Part shown: in pieces, positions 43,570 to 51,525 of the stretch | Layout of the letters: every line of letters begins with the position of its first letter | Position numbering within the stretch: the stretch's first letter is position 1 | From: Phycisphaerae bacterium | GTDB lineage: Bacteria > Planctomycetota > Phycisphaerae > Sedimentisphaerales > Anaerobacaceae | Reading direction: 5' to 3' | NCBI GenBank assembly: GCA_030601845.1 | Contig: JAUWAY010000003.1 | Span: 1 to 64,000 of the forward strand | DNA: 64,000 nucleotides | Notes under the pieces: generated by a model | The model's input: only the letters and a program-made list of their open reading frames with translations | Told to the model about the DNA's origin: nothing | Databases searched by the model: none | Made by a program: the position numbers and the translations under genes

Positions 43570-44613
43570 TCACCACTCACCGCCGTCTTCGTCCTGCTCT
43601 CCTATGAAGTCCTTACGGACTGTTTCTCTCGGATGAGCGTTTTCATAAACCTCTTTTAGTCTTCTCGTGCTAAGATGCGTGTAAATCTGAGTCGTCGATA
43701 GCGACTGATGCCCGAGTAACTCCTGAACACTCCTTAAATCCGCACCATTATTCAACATATGCGTTGCGAAGCTATGGCGCAACGTATGTGGGCTGATTGT
43801 CGGGTCCAGCCCAGCCATCTTAAGATACTTATCCATCTTACGACGAACGCTCCTGGTGCTCAGACGCCGACCGTGCTTATTCACGAATAAAACTTTCGAG
43901 TCAAAATTACCGTTACTTTGAGCTCTTTTGTTTCGGTACTCCATATAATGTTGAATAACCTGTAAAGCTGACGAGCCTATGGGGGCAATTCTCTCTTTTT
44001 TGCCTTTGCCTCTGACATGTACGACCTCACCTAAGAAGTCTATATCATCCATATTCAACGCCACAAGCTCACTAACTCTAATACCGGTGCTGTAAAGTGT
44101 CTCCAGAATAGCTCTGTCCCTTGCACCAAGCCAGTTATCCATTGGTGGTGTTTCGAGTAATCTCTTAACTTCTTCGTATTCGAGGAACCGTGGCAGCTTC
44201 TTTTCTTGTTTTGGTGTTCTAACTGCCATAACCGGATTGGAGACAAGCCGGCCTCTTTTAACAAGAAATTTATAAAAGCTTCGCAATGTAGCCAGCTTAC
44301 GAGCCACCGTTGCTTTGGAATATTGTCTCTCATTTAGAAAGGCAAGATATGCTCTAACAGCATCAGTCTGGGCTGAAAGAAGCAACTGGTCACCCCTAAG
44401 CAGCGGCTGCGCAGCCACAGCCGTAGTCGAACCTCCCCCATGCTGAGCTTCCAAAATCGCTTCACCGCTCGGTCCAACACCCTCAGAACGCCCAACTAAA
44501 AATTCCTCAAATTGGCTCAGATCTGCACCATAACACTTGGCCGTATGCCCTGAGAATCGCTTCTCAAATTTCAAGTAACTTAAGAACTCTTGGATAACAA
44601 CACTGTCTTTCAT
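43570..44613 (-). CDS. xerC: Tyrosine recombinase XerC/XerD with N-terminal insert
   Basis: The protein has 347 residues, against about 300 for Xer. Catalytic residues are all visible: Arg in STGIRVSELV, Lys in GKGKKERIAP, HTLRHSFATHML, and GHQSLSTTQIYTHL with the nucleophile Tyr. It resolves chromosome dimers at dif with a partner. Between residues about 37 and 80 the SAM-like core-binding domain holds an extra Gly/Ser/Ala-rich stretch (EGVGPSGEAILEAQHGGGST...), encoded around a GGCTGCGCAGCC palindrome; it looks like inserted repeat DNA. XerC and XerD cannot be told apart here. Confidence 0.9.
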   Translation of the reverse strand: MKDSVVIQEFLSYLKFEKRFSGHTAKCYGADLSQFEEFLVGRSEGVGPSGEAILEAQHGGGSTTAVAAQPLLRGDQLLLSAQTDAVRAYLAFLNERQYSKATVARKLATLRSFYKFLVKRGRLVSNPVMAVRTPKQEKKLPRFLEYEEVKRLLETPPMDNWLGARDRAILETLYSTGIRVSELVALNMDDIDFLGEVVHVRGKGKKERIAPIGSSALQVIQHYMEYRNKRAQSNGNFDSKVLFVNKHGRRLSTRSVRRKMDKYLKMAGLDPTISPHTLRHSFATHMLNNGADLRSVQELLGHQSLSTTQIYTHLSTRRLKEVYENAHPRETVRKDFIGEQDEDGGEW

Positions 44614-44659
44614 AATCTACCTACCTGTTTTTAATCTCATATCTCGTTCGAGATGCGAT

Positions 44660-44896
44660 TCACGCTTCACGAACGAAGGAACTATTTTCCCGTAAAAGTT
44701 CGTCTGCCTGGCCAACAAGTGATTGCGTCAGCTTAAAACTCACTACCGCTGCATCAAACCAATCAAAATCCGTCCGACAGTTCTTGGCCTGCTCAATCAG
44801 AGTATCCAGAAGTTTATCTTCACAGCCCTTGTCGTAACGAAATATAAATTTCTCTCTTCCCTTATTCAAAACCAGTTGTCGCTTCTTCGTTTTCAT
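44660..44896 (-). CDS. Small conserved-looking protein of unknown function
   Basis: The protein has 78 residues from the ATG at 44896 (MKTKKRQLVLNKGREKFIFR). An upstream in-frame extension to 45001 is encoded by an inverted repeat and was rejected. The sequence is well mixed, with a FDWFDAAVVSFKLTQSL helix. No family is recognised. Its last codons (SSFVREA) run into a TTCACG-type repeat. Confidence 0.5.
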   Translation of the reverse strand: MKTKKRQLVLNKGREKFIFRYDKGCEDKLLDTLIEQAKNCRTDFDWFDAAVVSFKLTQSLVGQADELLRENSSFVREA

Positions 44897-45250
44897 TACT
44901 ATTTGCCGTCCCGAGCAAGTAAGCCGAAGCCCTGAACGAAGCGAAGGAAAAGAATCTATTCTTTCTTGTAAGCCAGCTCCTTCGCTTCGCTCAGAACCCA
45001 AAAAATACCAACCCAGCCACTTGTCTGCACAAATCCCTCTAATCCTTTATCGGGCGAAAAGCCATTTACTAAAGCCAAAATTTCGATTTCCTCCCCCCGA
45101 ATGCGATAAAATCAACACTCAGAAAATCGCCACAAAGCTTTTATCGGCCAATAAGAGCTTTGTCTTTACAAATTGAACACAAATGTTGGCAAATTGCGCA
45201 CAAATTTACACAAATTTATCACCCCCCTATTACCACAGCTTTACGCGCCT
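44897..45250. other. Intergenic stretch with inverted repeat
   Basis: TGAACGAAGCGAAGGA (about 44932) pairs with TCCTTCGCTTCGCTCA (about 44980) with one mismatch; a GAGCGAAGCGAAGG copy recurs at 55727. The remainder (45000-45250) is AT-rich with ACAAATTTACACAAATTTA words and no gene. Confidence 0.5.
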
Positions 45251-46222
45251 TTAATTTGCTTTGAATTTAAAGAAGAAGATTCCGTCTTTTTCCTCGGAAT
45301 CAATAACCCCCTCCTGCTGGAAACCAGCAATGTATTTTAACGCTTCATTGCGGCCGATACCCAGCCCAGAGCATATATCATTTAGCGAGCAAGGCCTGCG
45401 TTTCAGCATTGATAACAGGGCTCCCATTTTGCTTGCAGGGGACCCTGACACCTCTTCGGCTTTACCTTCAATATGTCTGCCGCAGCGCTGAGGCCGAAAA
45501 TCAGCTATAATCTCGCACCTCTGTCCCAGTTCTTTGGCTATGGCCTGCAATCCTTCAACATCCAATCTTTCGACACCGGCCTCAGCCGTTGGCCGCACCG
45601 CTGTATTAAGCTGTACCTTATCGGGACGAATACGGCTTATAGCATCCTTGATCTTCCCAATTTGCTCGGCATCAGTATTTAACCCCTCCACAAAAAATAC
45701 CTCAAGCGCAAGCTCTCCGGCAAATCCATCTCTGAACGCGCACAATCCTCCGATCAGTCTTTCAACACTGATATCTGCGTGTGGACGATTTATCTTGCGG
45801 AAGGCCTCCTCGTCACCGGCATCGAGAGAAGGCATCACCACATCGGCCTTTGCACAATCCGCTCGCACATCCTCTCTGTACAGCAGCGTACCGTTGGTTA
45901 TTACGGCCACAGGAATATCGGAAATCTTTTTTATACCGTCTATAAGCTCACCGAGCCGGCAATGTAGCGTTGGCTCACCGGAACCACTGATAGTGATAAA
46001 ATCGGCTTCTAAACCCTCGGCCAGCCTCTCTCTCAGCTCGGCCAAAACCGCCTCAACAGGCACATAATCCTTCCGTTCGATGCTCTTCTGACTGGTTCTG
46101 CCAAGCTGGCAATAGACACAATCCAGCGTACAGACCTTAAACGGGACAATATCAACACCCAAACTCCGTCCCAGTCTTCGCGAGGGCACCGGACCGTACA
46201 AATACTTCTTTTTTTCAGCCAC
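45251..46222 (-). CDS. Radical SAM protein with C-terminal winged-helix-like part
   Basis: The protein has 323 residues with a GTG start. The cluster motif CTLDCVYCQLG (Cx3Cx2C) and ISGSGEPT are in the N-terminal barrel; the opening YGPVPSRRLGRSLGVDIVP is characteristic of a widespread family of uncharacterised radical SAM proteins. The C-terminal 70 residues resemble an HTH (SLNDICSGLGIGRNEALKYI). Between the two parts, SGSPASKMGALLS is encoded by palindromic repeat copy v. It starts 6 bases after kdsA ends, so cotranscription is likely. The substrate is unknown. Confidence 0.85.
   Translation of the reverse strand: MAEKKKYLYGPVPSRRLGRSLGVDIVPFKVCTLDCVYCQLGRTSQKSIERKDYVPVEAVLAELRERLAEGLEADFITISGSGEPTLHCRLGELIDGIKKISDIPVAVITNGTLLYREDVRADCAKADVVMPSLDAGDEEAFRKINRPHADISVERLIGGLCAFRDGFAGELALEVFFVEGLNTDAEQIGKIKDAISRIRPDKVQLNTAVRPTAEAGVERLDVEGLQAIAKELGQRCEIIADFRPQRCGRHIEGKAEEVSGSPASKMGALLSMLKRRPCSLNDICSGLGIGRNEALKYIAGFQQEGVIDSEEKDGIFFFKFKAN
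45418..45445. repeat. Palindromic repeat, copy v, inside a coding sequence
   Basis: GGGCTCCCATTTTGC directly followed by TTGCAGGGGACCC; the left part is the reverse complement of the GCAAAATGGG arm of the other copies. It is read in frame on the minus strand in the radical SAM gene, at the junction of its two domains. Confidence 0.65.
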
Positions 46223-46228
46223 TTTGTT

Positions 46229-47053
46229 TTATCTGCGTACGATTTCGAATATCTCTTTGCACACGTTTAATAGATCTTCCAGCCACTCTATTGGCATAAT
46301 GCTGGCGGCATCCGATTTCGCCTTCTTCGGCTCAGTATGAACCTCAATAAAAAGCCCATTCGCACCAGCAGCAACCGCTGCTTTTGCCAGGAGCGGGGAC
46401 ATTTCTCGTCGGCCTCCGCTCGCATCGCCCAGCCCTCCGGGTTGTTGCGTGCTGTGAGTGGCATCAAAAACAACCGGACAGCCCAGTTTTTTCATAGCTT
46501 CGATGGCCGTCATATCATTAACCAGCCGATTGTAGCCAAAAAACGTCCCCCGCTCGGTCAGGATTATTTTCTCATTTCCGCACCAGCGTATCTTCTCGAC
46601 CACATTTCCCATCTCAGCAGGCGAGAGAAACTGCCCCTTCTTTATATTCACCGCCTTGCCCGTCCGCCCGCACGCAAAAAGCAAATCGGTCTGCCTGCAC
46701 AGAAAAGCAGGAACCTGAAGGCAATCCACCACTTCTGCTGCAACAGCAGCTTGCCCCGGCTCGTGAACATCGGTCATAATAGCAAGATTGGTCTGCCGAT
46801 GTACCGCCGAAAGAGTCTCCAGACCTTTTTCCAGACCCGGACCACGAAAGCTCTGCAAGCTGGAGCGATTGGCCTTATCAAAGCTCGCCTTGAAAATCAC
46901 CCCTACATCAGCCCTGCGACCAATTTCGACAAGCTGGTTCGCAATATCAAGACAGCTATCCTTGCTTTCAATAACACAAGGTCCAGCTATCACAAACAAG
47001 GGCGAATCCAGACCGACCTTGACACTGCCGATTTTAAAATTTACTTTACTCAT
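46229..47053 (-). CDS. kdsA: 3-deoxy-8-phosphooctulonate synthase (KDO-8-P synthase)
   Basis: The protein has 274 residues from the ATG at 47053 after GGAG. It condenses arabinose-5-phosphate and PEP for lipopolysaccharide KDO. Family motifs FVIAGPCVIES, FKASFDKANRSS, GPGLEKGL, TDVHEPGQ and FDATHSTQQPGG are present. It indicates an outer membrane with KDO-containing LPS or lipid A. It is followed by the radical SAM gene on the same transcript. Confidence 0.95.
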   Translation of the reverse strand: MSKVNFKIGSVKVGLDSPLFVIAGPCVIESKDSCLDIANQLVEIGRRADVGVIFKASFDKANRSSLQSFRGPGLEKGLETLSAVHRQTNLAIMTDVHEPGQAAVAAEVVDCLQVPAFLCRQTDLLFACGRTGKAVNIKKGQFLSPAEMGNVVEKIRWCGNEKIILTERGTFFGYNRLVNDMTAIEAMKKLGCPVVFDATHSTQQPGGLGDASGGRREMSPLLAKAAVAAGANGLFIEVHTEPKKAKSDAASIMPIEWLEDLLNVCKEIFEIVRR

Positions 47054-47142
47054 ATCTCGCTCCAAAGTGCCTAAAGTTTGGAGTGCCTAAAGTTGTGGAA
47101 TTTTTTTTCACTTTAGCTCACTTTAGACACTTCATTTTTGAA
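47054..47142. repeat. Short CACTTTAG/GTGCCTAAAG repeats
   Basis: AAAGTGCCTAAAG is repeated twice and followed by CACTTTAGCTCACTTTAGACACTT. The same words occur at 63573-63612. They lie upstream of kdsA. Confidence 0.65.
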
Positions 47143-48087
47143 TCATCCTATCGCTCTGATAATTCTTGTTCTTATCCCCGCCGGTTTGGCACCTTCCGGC
47201 ACAAGACAATTGACTGCCTGAGGTATCACCTCGATTTGCATCGGCAAGGCCGGCCCGGGGTCACCATCAATCTCCGTCTCTATGTCACTCGCCTCGGAAC
47301 TTACTGAGATGTTTTCGCCCTGACGATAAATAACATCGGAACTGTAAGCATGCTGTTTCAGCACTGTCATCACCGAATGTTTTACCAGATGAACTTGAGA
47401 CGCACATTTATAAATACACACATCCAGCAACCCATCCCCGAAATCGGCATAGTGCAATACCTGCAGGCCCATGGCATACCTTGAAATATTCCCGACAAAA
47501 ACCAGCCCACGACCATCAAAAATCTCTTCGCCGTCCACTTCCACCTTCATCGCACCGAATTTATAATTCCAGAACGTTCGCCAGATCGGCCAGAAGTAAT
47601 CAAAGTAATCTATATGTCCCTCTCGCTGTTGGCTAACCTGTTTAACCACCTCGCCGTCAAAGCCGAAACCGGCTATAGAGGTGAAACATTTTCCGTTTGC
47701 GCTGCCCAAATCTAAAGGCCGAATGTACCCCGCCTCAAATGTCGTTATTATTGTTTTTAATTTTTCATCAAAACCTAATTCATTTGCCAGCAAATTTTCC
47801 GTCCCGCACGGCACTATAAGCAACGGCTTGTCACTACCTTCCAGCCCATGCGCAACCTCCCTAACGGTGCCGTCACCACCGACAGCTACAACCAGTCCAC
47901 AGTCATAATCGACTGCCGCATCAGTGGCCAGCTCACAGGCATCCTCTAAAGAAGCTGTTAAGCTAACCCTGACCTCAAACCCTTTTTGGACAAGGTATTG
48001 CTCAAACTGACGCCCGGTCAATTTGCTGCTGGTCGCCCCGGACTTGGGGTTTACTATATAGGCAATATAACCATCATCCGGCTTCAT
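47143..48087 (-). CDS. Diacylglycerol/lipid kinase family protein (YegS/DgkB type)
   Basis: The protein has 314 residues. The catalytic loop GGDGTVREVAHGL, the opening YIVNPKSGA, and the C-terminal DIETEIDGDPGPALP motif define the DAGK catalytic fold. It probably phosphorylates a lipid alcohol such as diacylglycerol at the membrane surface. It is on the same strand as, and 17 bases after, the CYTH gene. Confidence 0.88.
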   Translation of the reverse strand: MKPDDGYIAYIVNPKSGATSSKLTGRQFEQYLVQKGFEVRVSLTASLEDACELATDAAVDYDCGLVVAVGGDGTVREVAHGLEGSDKPLLIVPCGTENLLANELGFDEKLKTIITTFEAGYIRPLDLGSANGKCFTSIAGFGFDGEVVKQVSQQREGHIDYFDYFWPIWRTFWNYKFGAMKVEVDGEEIFDGRGLVFVGNISRYAMGLQVLHYADFGDGLLDVCIYKCASQVHLVKHSVMTVLKQHAYSSDVIYRQGENISVSSEASDIETEIDGDPGPALPMQIEVIPQAVNCLVPEGAKPAGIRTRIIRAIG

Positions 48088-48104
48088 AATTCAACCTTGA
48101 GATT

Positions 48105-48662
48105 TTACAAAAAAACTTCCCTTTCCTCTTTGCCAAGCTGGCGAAGCTCTTCCTCCATCAAAACTGCATAACTTTTCCCGATGTGCCGCAAGTCCGCCAG
48201 CCCTAAATTCCTTTGCACATCAGCGATTCTTTTTCCATCAGGCCCTTCTATTTCCACAAAACTGCCTAACAACGGCAATTCATCCAGGGCAACTTCACAC
48301 TCACCAAGTCGCCAGACTCGACGCCTTTTTTCAAAAGCCAACACCTTCTCATACTCAAGAGCCGAAAGTAGTTTCTCAGCCGAATCGACGCCTTTGATTT
48401 CAATTTCTATCTCCTGCCTCTTTTTGAATTCGCTTTGTTCTTTGGCACCCTTATAAGTTAGAAGTATCTTCTCCGTCTGGCCAATTAGTAATCGCCGCAA
48501 CCGAAGACATCTATCGGTTTTGGTTAAGGTTCTGTCTGCATCGTCAAAATAATAATCTGTCTGCAGCTGCTCTTCTAAAAATTCAGCGCCGAGTTCAGCT
48601 AACTTACTTTTTATCTCGTCGTGCGACTCAACCTTTAGCTTTGCTTCAATTTCAGTACACAT
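48105..48662 (-). CDS. CYTH domain protein (class IV adenylate cyclase/thiamine triphosphatase-like)
   Basis: The protein has 185 residues from the ATG at 48662. It opens CTEIEAKLKV, which contains the ExExK triphosphate-tunnel motif, then LQTDYYFDDADRTL, CLRLRR and GAKEQSEFKKRQEIEIEI; the tail has ALDELPLLGSFVEIEG. Class IV cyclases and triphosphatases share this fold, so the reaction cannot be fixed from sequence alone. It is downstream of leuS by 19 bases. Confidence 0.85.
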   Translation of the reverse strand: MCTEIEAKLKVESHDEIKSKLAELGAEFLEEQLQTDYYFDDADRTLTKTDRCLRLRRLLIGQTEKILLTYKGAKEQSEFKKRQEIEIEIKGVDSAEKLLSALEYEKVLAFEKRRRVWRLGECEVALDELPLLGSFVEIEGPDGKRIADVQRNLGLADLRHIGKSYAVLMEEELRQLGKEEREVFL

Positions 48663-48681
48663 CAATATATAATAGATATAA

Positions 48682-51369
48682 TTAGGTGGTTATGCTTACT
48701 ATCCTTGGTTTAACGACGATGATTTTCTTAGCTGGTTTACCACCCATAGCGGCTTTTACCTTCGCACTAACTAACGCTTCGGTCTCTATCTGCTTTTCGT
48801 CTGCATCGGCAGCGACCACTATCCTATCTTTTATCTTGCCGTTGACCTGCACGGCCAACTCAATTTCTCTTTCCTTGATAAGCTCCCTGTCATATTCAGG
48901 CCACGGCTCATAAGCCAGACTATCGGAATGGCCCAGCTTCTCCCAGAGTTCTTCAGCAATATGAGGTGCGAACGGAGCAAGAATTAAAACAAATTTCTCA
49001 ACAACCGATTTTATTGATAATTGGTTATTGACCATTGATTTCTCTGTGTTCTCTGTGACCTCTGTGGCTAATTTTTTATTAAGGTGATTTACAAAAATCA
49101 TCATAGCGCTTATAGCCGTATTAAAGCCGAAACTTTCGATATCATCCCCAACCTTCTTTATCGTCTGATTCAATAACCGCAGTGTCGCCTCATCTGCGTC
49201 AGCTTCTTTTACCGCCTCGCAGAGCTGACCTGTTTCCTCATCAACAGTCATTCGCCAGATTCTCTGCAGGAACCGATGCACCCCTTCCACACCCTGCATA
49301 CTCCACGGCTTGACCGCCTCCAACGGCCCCATAAACATCTCGTAAAGACGCATCGAATCAGCACCGTAATCGCCAATAACCTTATCGGGATTGACAACAT
49401 TACCGCGGGACTTGCTCATCTTCTGGCCGTCTTCGCCTAAAATCATCCCCTGATTGACCAGTTTTTTGAACGGCTCTTTCGTGCTGACATAACCCAAATC
49501 GTACAGAAATTTATGCCAGAACCGCGCATACAAAAGGTGCAGCACCGCATGCTCAGCACCGCCGATATACAAATCAACCCCCCCCCCACTCATCCAGTAC
49601 TTTTCCTTCTCAGCATCACATATCCGCTGCTGGTTATCAGGGTCGAGGTACCGCAAATAATACCAGCAACTGCCAGCCCATTGAGGCATTGTGTTCGTCT
49701 CACGTTTTGCTTTTGAGCCGTCGGCCAGCACCACATTCACCCAGTCGTTAATATTGGCCAACGGTGACTCTCCCGTCCCGGATGGCTTATAGCTTTCAAT
49801 CTCAGGCAACTCCAAAGGCAAATCTTCTTCGCAAAGCCCGACAACACCGCCATCTCCCGTATGCAAAATCGGAAACGGCTCACCCCAGTAACGCTGCCTG
49901 CTGAAAAGCCAGTCACGCAGCTTATAGTTTACAGCTTTGTTGCCCTTACCCCTTTCCGCAAGCCAGTTTGTAATCTGCTCCTTGAATTCAACCGTTGGCA
50001 AACCGTTGAACTGGCCGCTGTTCATCGCAACACCATCACCTGTATAGGCAACATCACCTTTCATCACATTTTCATACATTGAATCCCATATCTCTTGTTC
50101 GCTGGAAGTCCATGTAGGGTCAACCCAGTTATCCCTAATTCCAATAGAAATTCGTCTATCTTTAGGTGGTTCCACAACAAGTCTAATCTCTAAACCGAAT
50201 TTCTTGGCGAATTCAAAGTCTCGCTCATCGTGAGCCGGCACCGACATAATCGCTCCGGTCCCATAGCTAATCAGAACATAATCGCTTATCCAGATCGGTA
50301 TCTTCTCCTCATTGACCGGATTTATTGCGTAAGCGCCTGTAAAGACACCGGTTTTCTCTTTTGCCAAGTCGGTACGGTCAAGGTCACTTTTGCGTGCCGC
50401 CTCCTCACGATATTTTTGAACATCTCCTTTCCTTTCCTCACTTGTAATTTTATCAACAAGTGGATGTTCAGGAGCCATCACCATATAGGTTGCGCCGAAC
50501 AGCGTATCCGGCCGGGTGGTGAAAACGCGAATAGTTTCATCGAAACCATCGATTTTGAAATCGACATCGGCGCCGATGCTCTTGCCTATCCAGTCTGTCT
50601 GCAACTTCTTTATCGATTCGGGCCAATCTACTTCCTTTAAATCCTCCAGCAGTCGTTCAGCGTATTTGGTAATTCGCAGCATCCACTGTCGCATCGGCTT
50701 TCTGATTACCGGATGCCCGCCACGCTCACTAAGACCGCCGATAACTTCCTCATTTGCCAGAACCGTCCCAAGCGCCGGACACCAGTTGACAGCAACCTCC
50801 GCCTCGTAAGCCAGACGACGGTCATCCACGTACTGTCGTTTTTGCTCTTCACTCAATCCTTCCGGAATGTGCAACTGTTCAATCGGTTTGGCTTTCTGTT
50901 CACTCTTGTCAAAGTAACTATTGAAAAATTTCAGAAATATCCATTGCGTCCACTTGTAGTAATTCGGGTCGGTAGTGTCAACTTCACGGTCCCAGTCATA
51001 GCTAAAACCCAGCGATTTGATTTGCCGGCGCATAATATCTATATTGTTTTTCGTTGTCGAATCGGGGGCCGCACCAGTCTCAACGGCATACTGCTCAGCC
51101 GGCAGACCGAATGCGTCCCACCCCATAGGATGCAGAACATTAAATCCCTTCATTCGTTTATACCGGGCAACTATATCGCTTGCAGTATAACCTTCCGGAT
51201 GACCGACGTGCAGCCCACGGGCGCTCGGGTAAGGAAACATATCCAGCACATAATACTTACTCCTGGAATCATCCAGGTCTTCCGCTTTAAATGTCTTATT
51301 CTGCTCCCAGAAATGCTGCCACTTCTTTTCAATTGCGCCAAATCTATATAGTCCCTTTTTGGAACACAT
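48682..51369 (-). CDS. leuS: Leucyl-tRNA synthetase with repeat-encoded insert
   Basis: The protein has 895 residues. It charges tRNA-Leu. Motifs: [17 protein letters not shown], the editing domain, [11 protein letters not shown], and [12 protein letters not shown]. Close to the C-terminus, in the anticodon-binding domain between LNKK and [16 protein letters not shown], about 20 residues ([10 protein letters not shown] plus MVNNQLSIK) are encoded by two intergenic-type repeats placed back to back (49010-49075). The rest is complete, so the insert is apparently tolerated on a loop. Confidence 0.96.
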   Translation of the reverse strand: MCSKKGLYRFGAIEKKWQHFWEQNKTFKAEDLDDSRSKYYVLDMFPYPSARGLHVGHPEGYTASDIVARYKRMKGFNVLHPMGWDAFGLPAEQYAVETGAAPDSTTKNNIDIMRRQIKSLGFSYDWDREVDTTDPNYYKWTQWIFLKFFNSYFDKSEQKAKPIEQLHIPEGLSEEQKRQYVDDRRLAYEAEVAVNWCPALGTVLANEEVIGGLSERGGHPVIRKPMRQWMLRITKYAERLLEDLKEVDWPESIKKLQTDWIGKSIGADVDFKIDGFDETIRVFTTRPDTLFGATYMVMAPEHPLVDKITSEERKGDVQKYREEAARKSDLDRTDLAKEKTGVFTGAYAINPVNEEKIPIWISDYVLISYGTGAIMSVPAHDERDFEFAKKFGLEIRLVVEPPKDRRISIGIRDNWVDPTWTSSEQEIWDSMYENVMKGDVAYTGDGVAMNSGQFNGLPTVEFKEQITNWLAERGKGNKAVNYKLRDWLFSRQRYWGEPFPILHTGDGGVVGLCEEDLPLELPEIESYKPSGTGESPLANINDWVNVVLADGSKAKRETNTMPQWAGSCWYYLRYLDPDNQQRICDAEKEKYWMSGGGVDLYIGGAEHAVLHLLYARFWHKFLYDLGYVSTKEPFKKLVNQGMILGEDGQKMSKSRGNVVNPDKVIGDYGADSMRLYEMFMGPLEAVKPWSMQGVEGVHRFLQRIWRMTVDEETGQLCEAVKEADADEATLRLLNQTIKKVGDDIESFGFNTAISAMMIFVNHLNKKLATEVTENTEKSMVNNQLSIKSVVEKFVLILAPFAPHIAEELWEKLGHSDSLAYEPWPEYDRELIKEREIELAVQVNGKIKDRIVVAADADEKQIETEALVSAKVKAAMGGKPAKKIIVVKPRIVSITT
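49010..49075. repeat. TCTCTGTG.../TTGATAATTGG repeats inside leuS
   Basis: TTGATAATTGGTTATTGACC lies beside TCTCTGTGTTCTCTGTGACC and TCTGTGGCTAATTTTT. The second type recurs at 53652-53688 inside priA and at 63614-63650 between genes; the first type resembles intergenic words near 20166 and 20684. Confidence 0.8.
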
Positions 51370-51404
51370 CTGTCTTTACCGCTCCTTATTGGCTTAAAAA
51401 TAAA

Positions 51405-51479
51405 TCGGGGAGACAGGATTTGAACCTGCGACCTCTGCGTCCCGAACGCAGCGCTCTGGCCAAACTGAGCTACTCCCCG
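51405..51479 (-). tRNA. tRNA-Pro (CGG)
   Basis: A 75-base tRNA. The acceptor arms CGGGGAG and CTCCCCG pair fully. The anticodon stem CTGCG/CGCAG encloses TTCGGGA, giving anticodon CGG (Pro). T-loop TTCAAAT and D-arm AGCTCAGTTTGGCCAGAGC fit. It lies between priA and leuS on their strand. Confidence 0.95.
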
Positions 51480-51525
51480 ATAAAACCGAGCACAAATAAT
51501 AGCACATCGGCCGGCCAATTGCAAC

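Noticed and set aside
44897-45001. 35-codon extension of the 78-residue gene
   Set aside because: It is encoded by an inverted repeat (CTTCGCTTCG words) and has no ribosome site.
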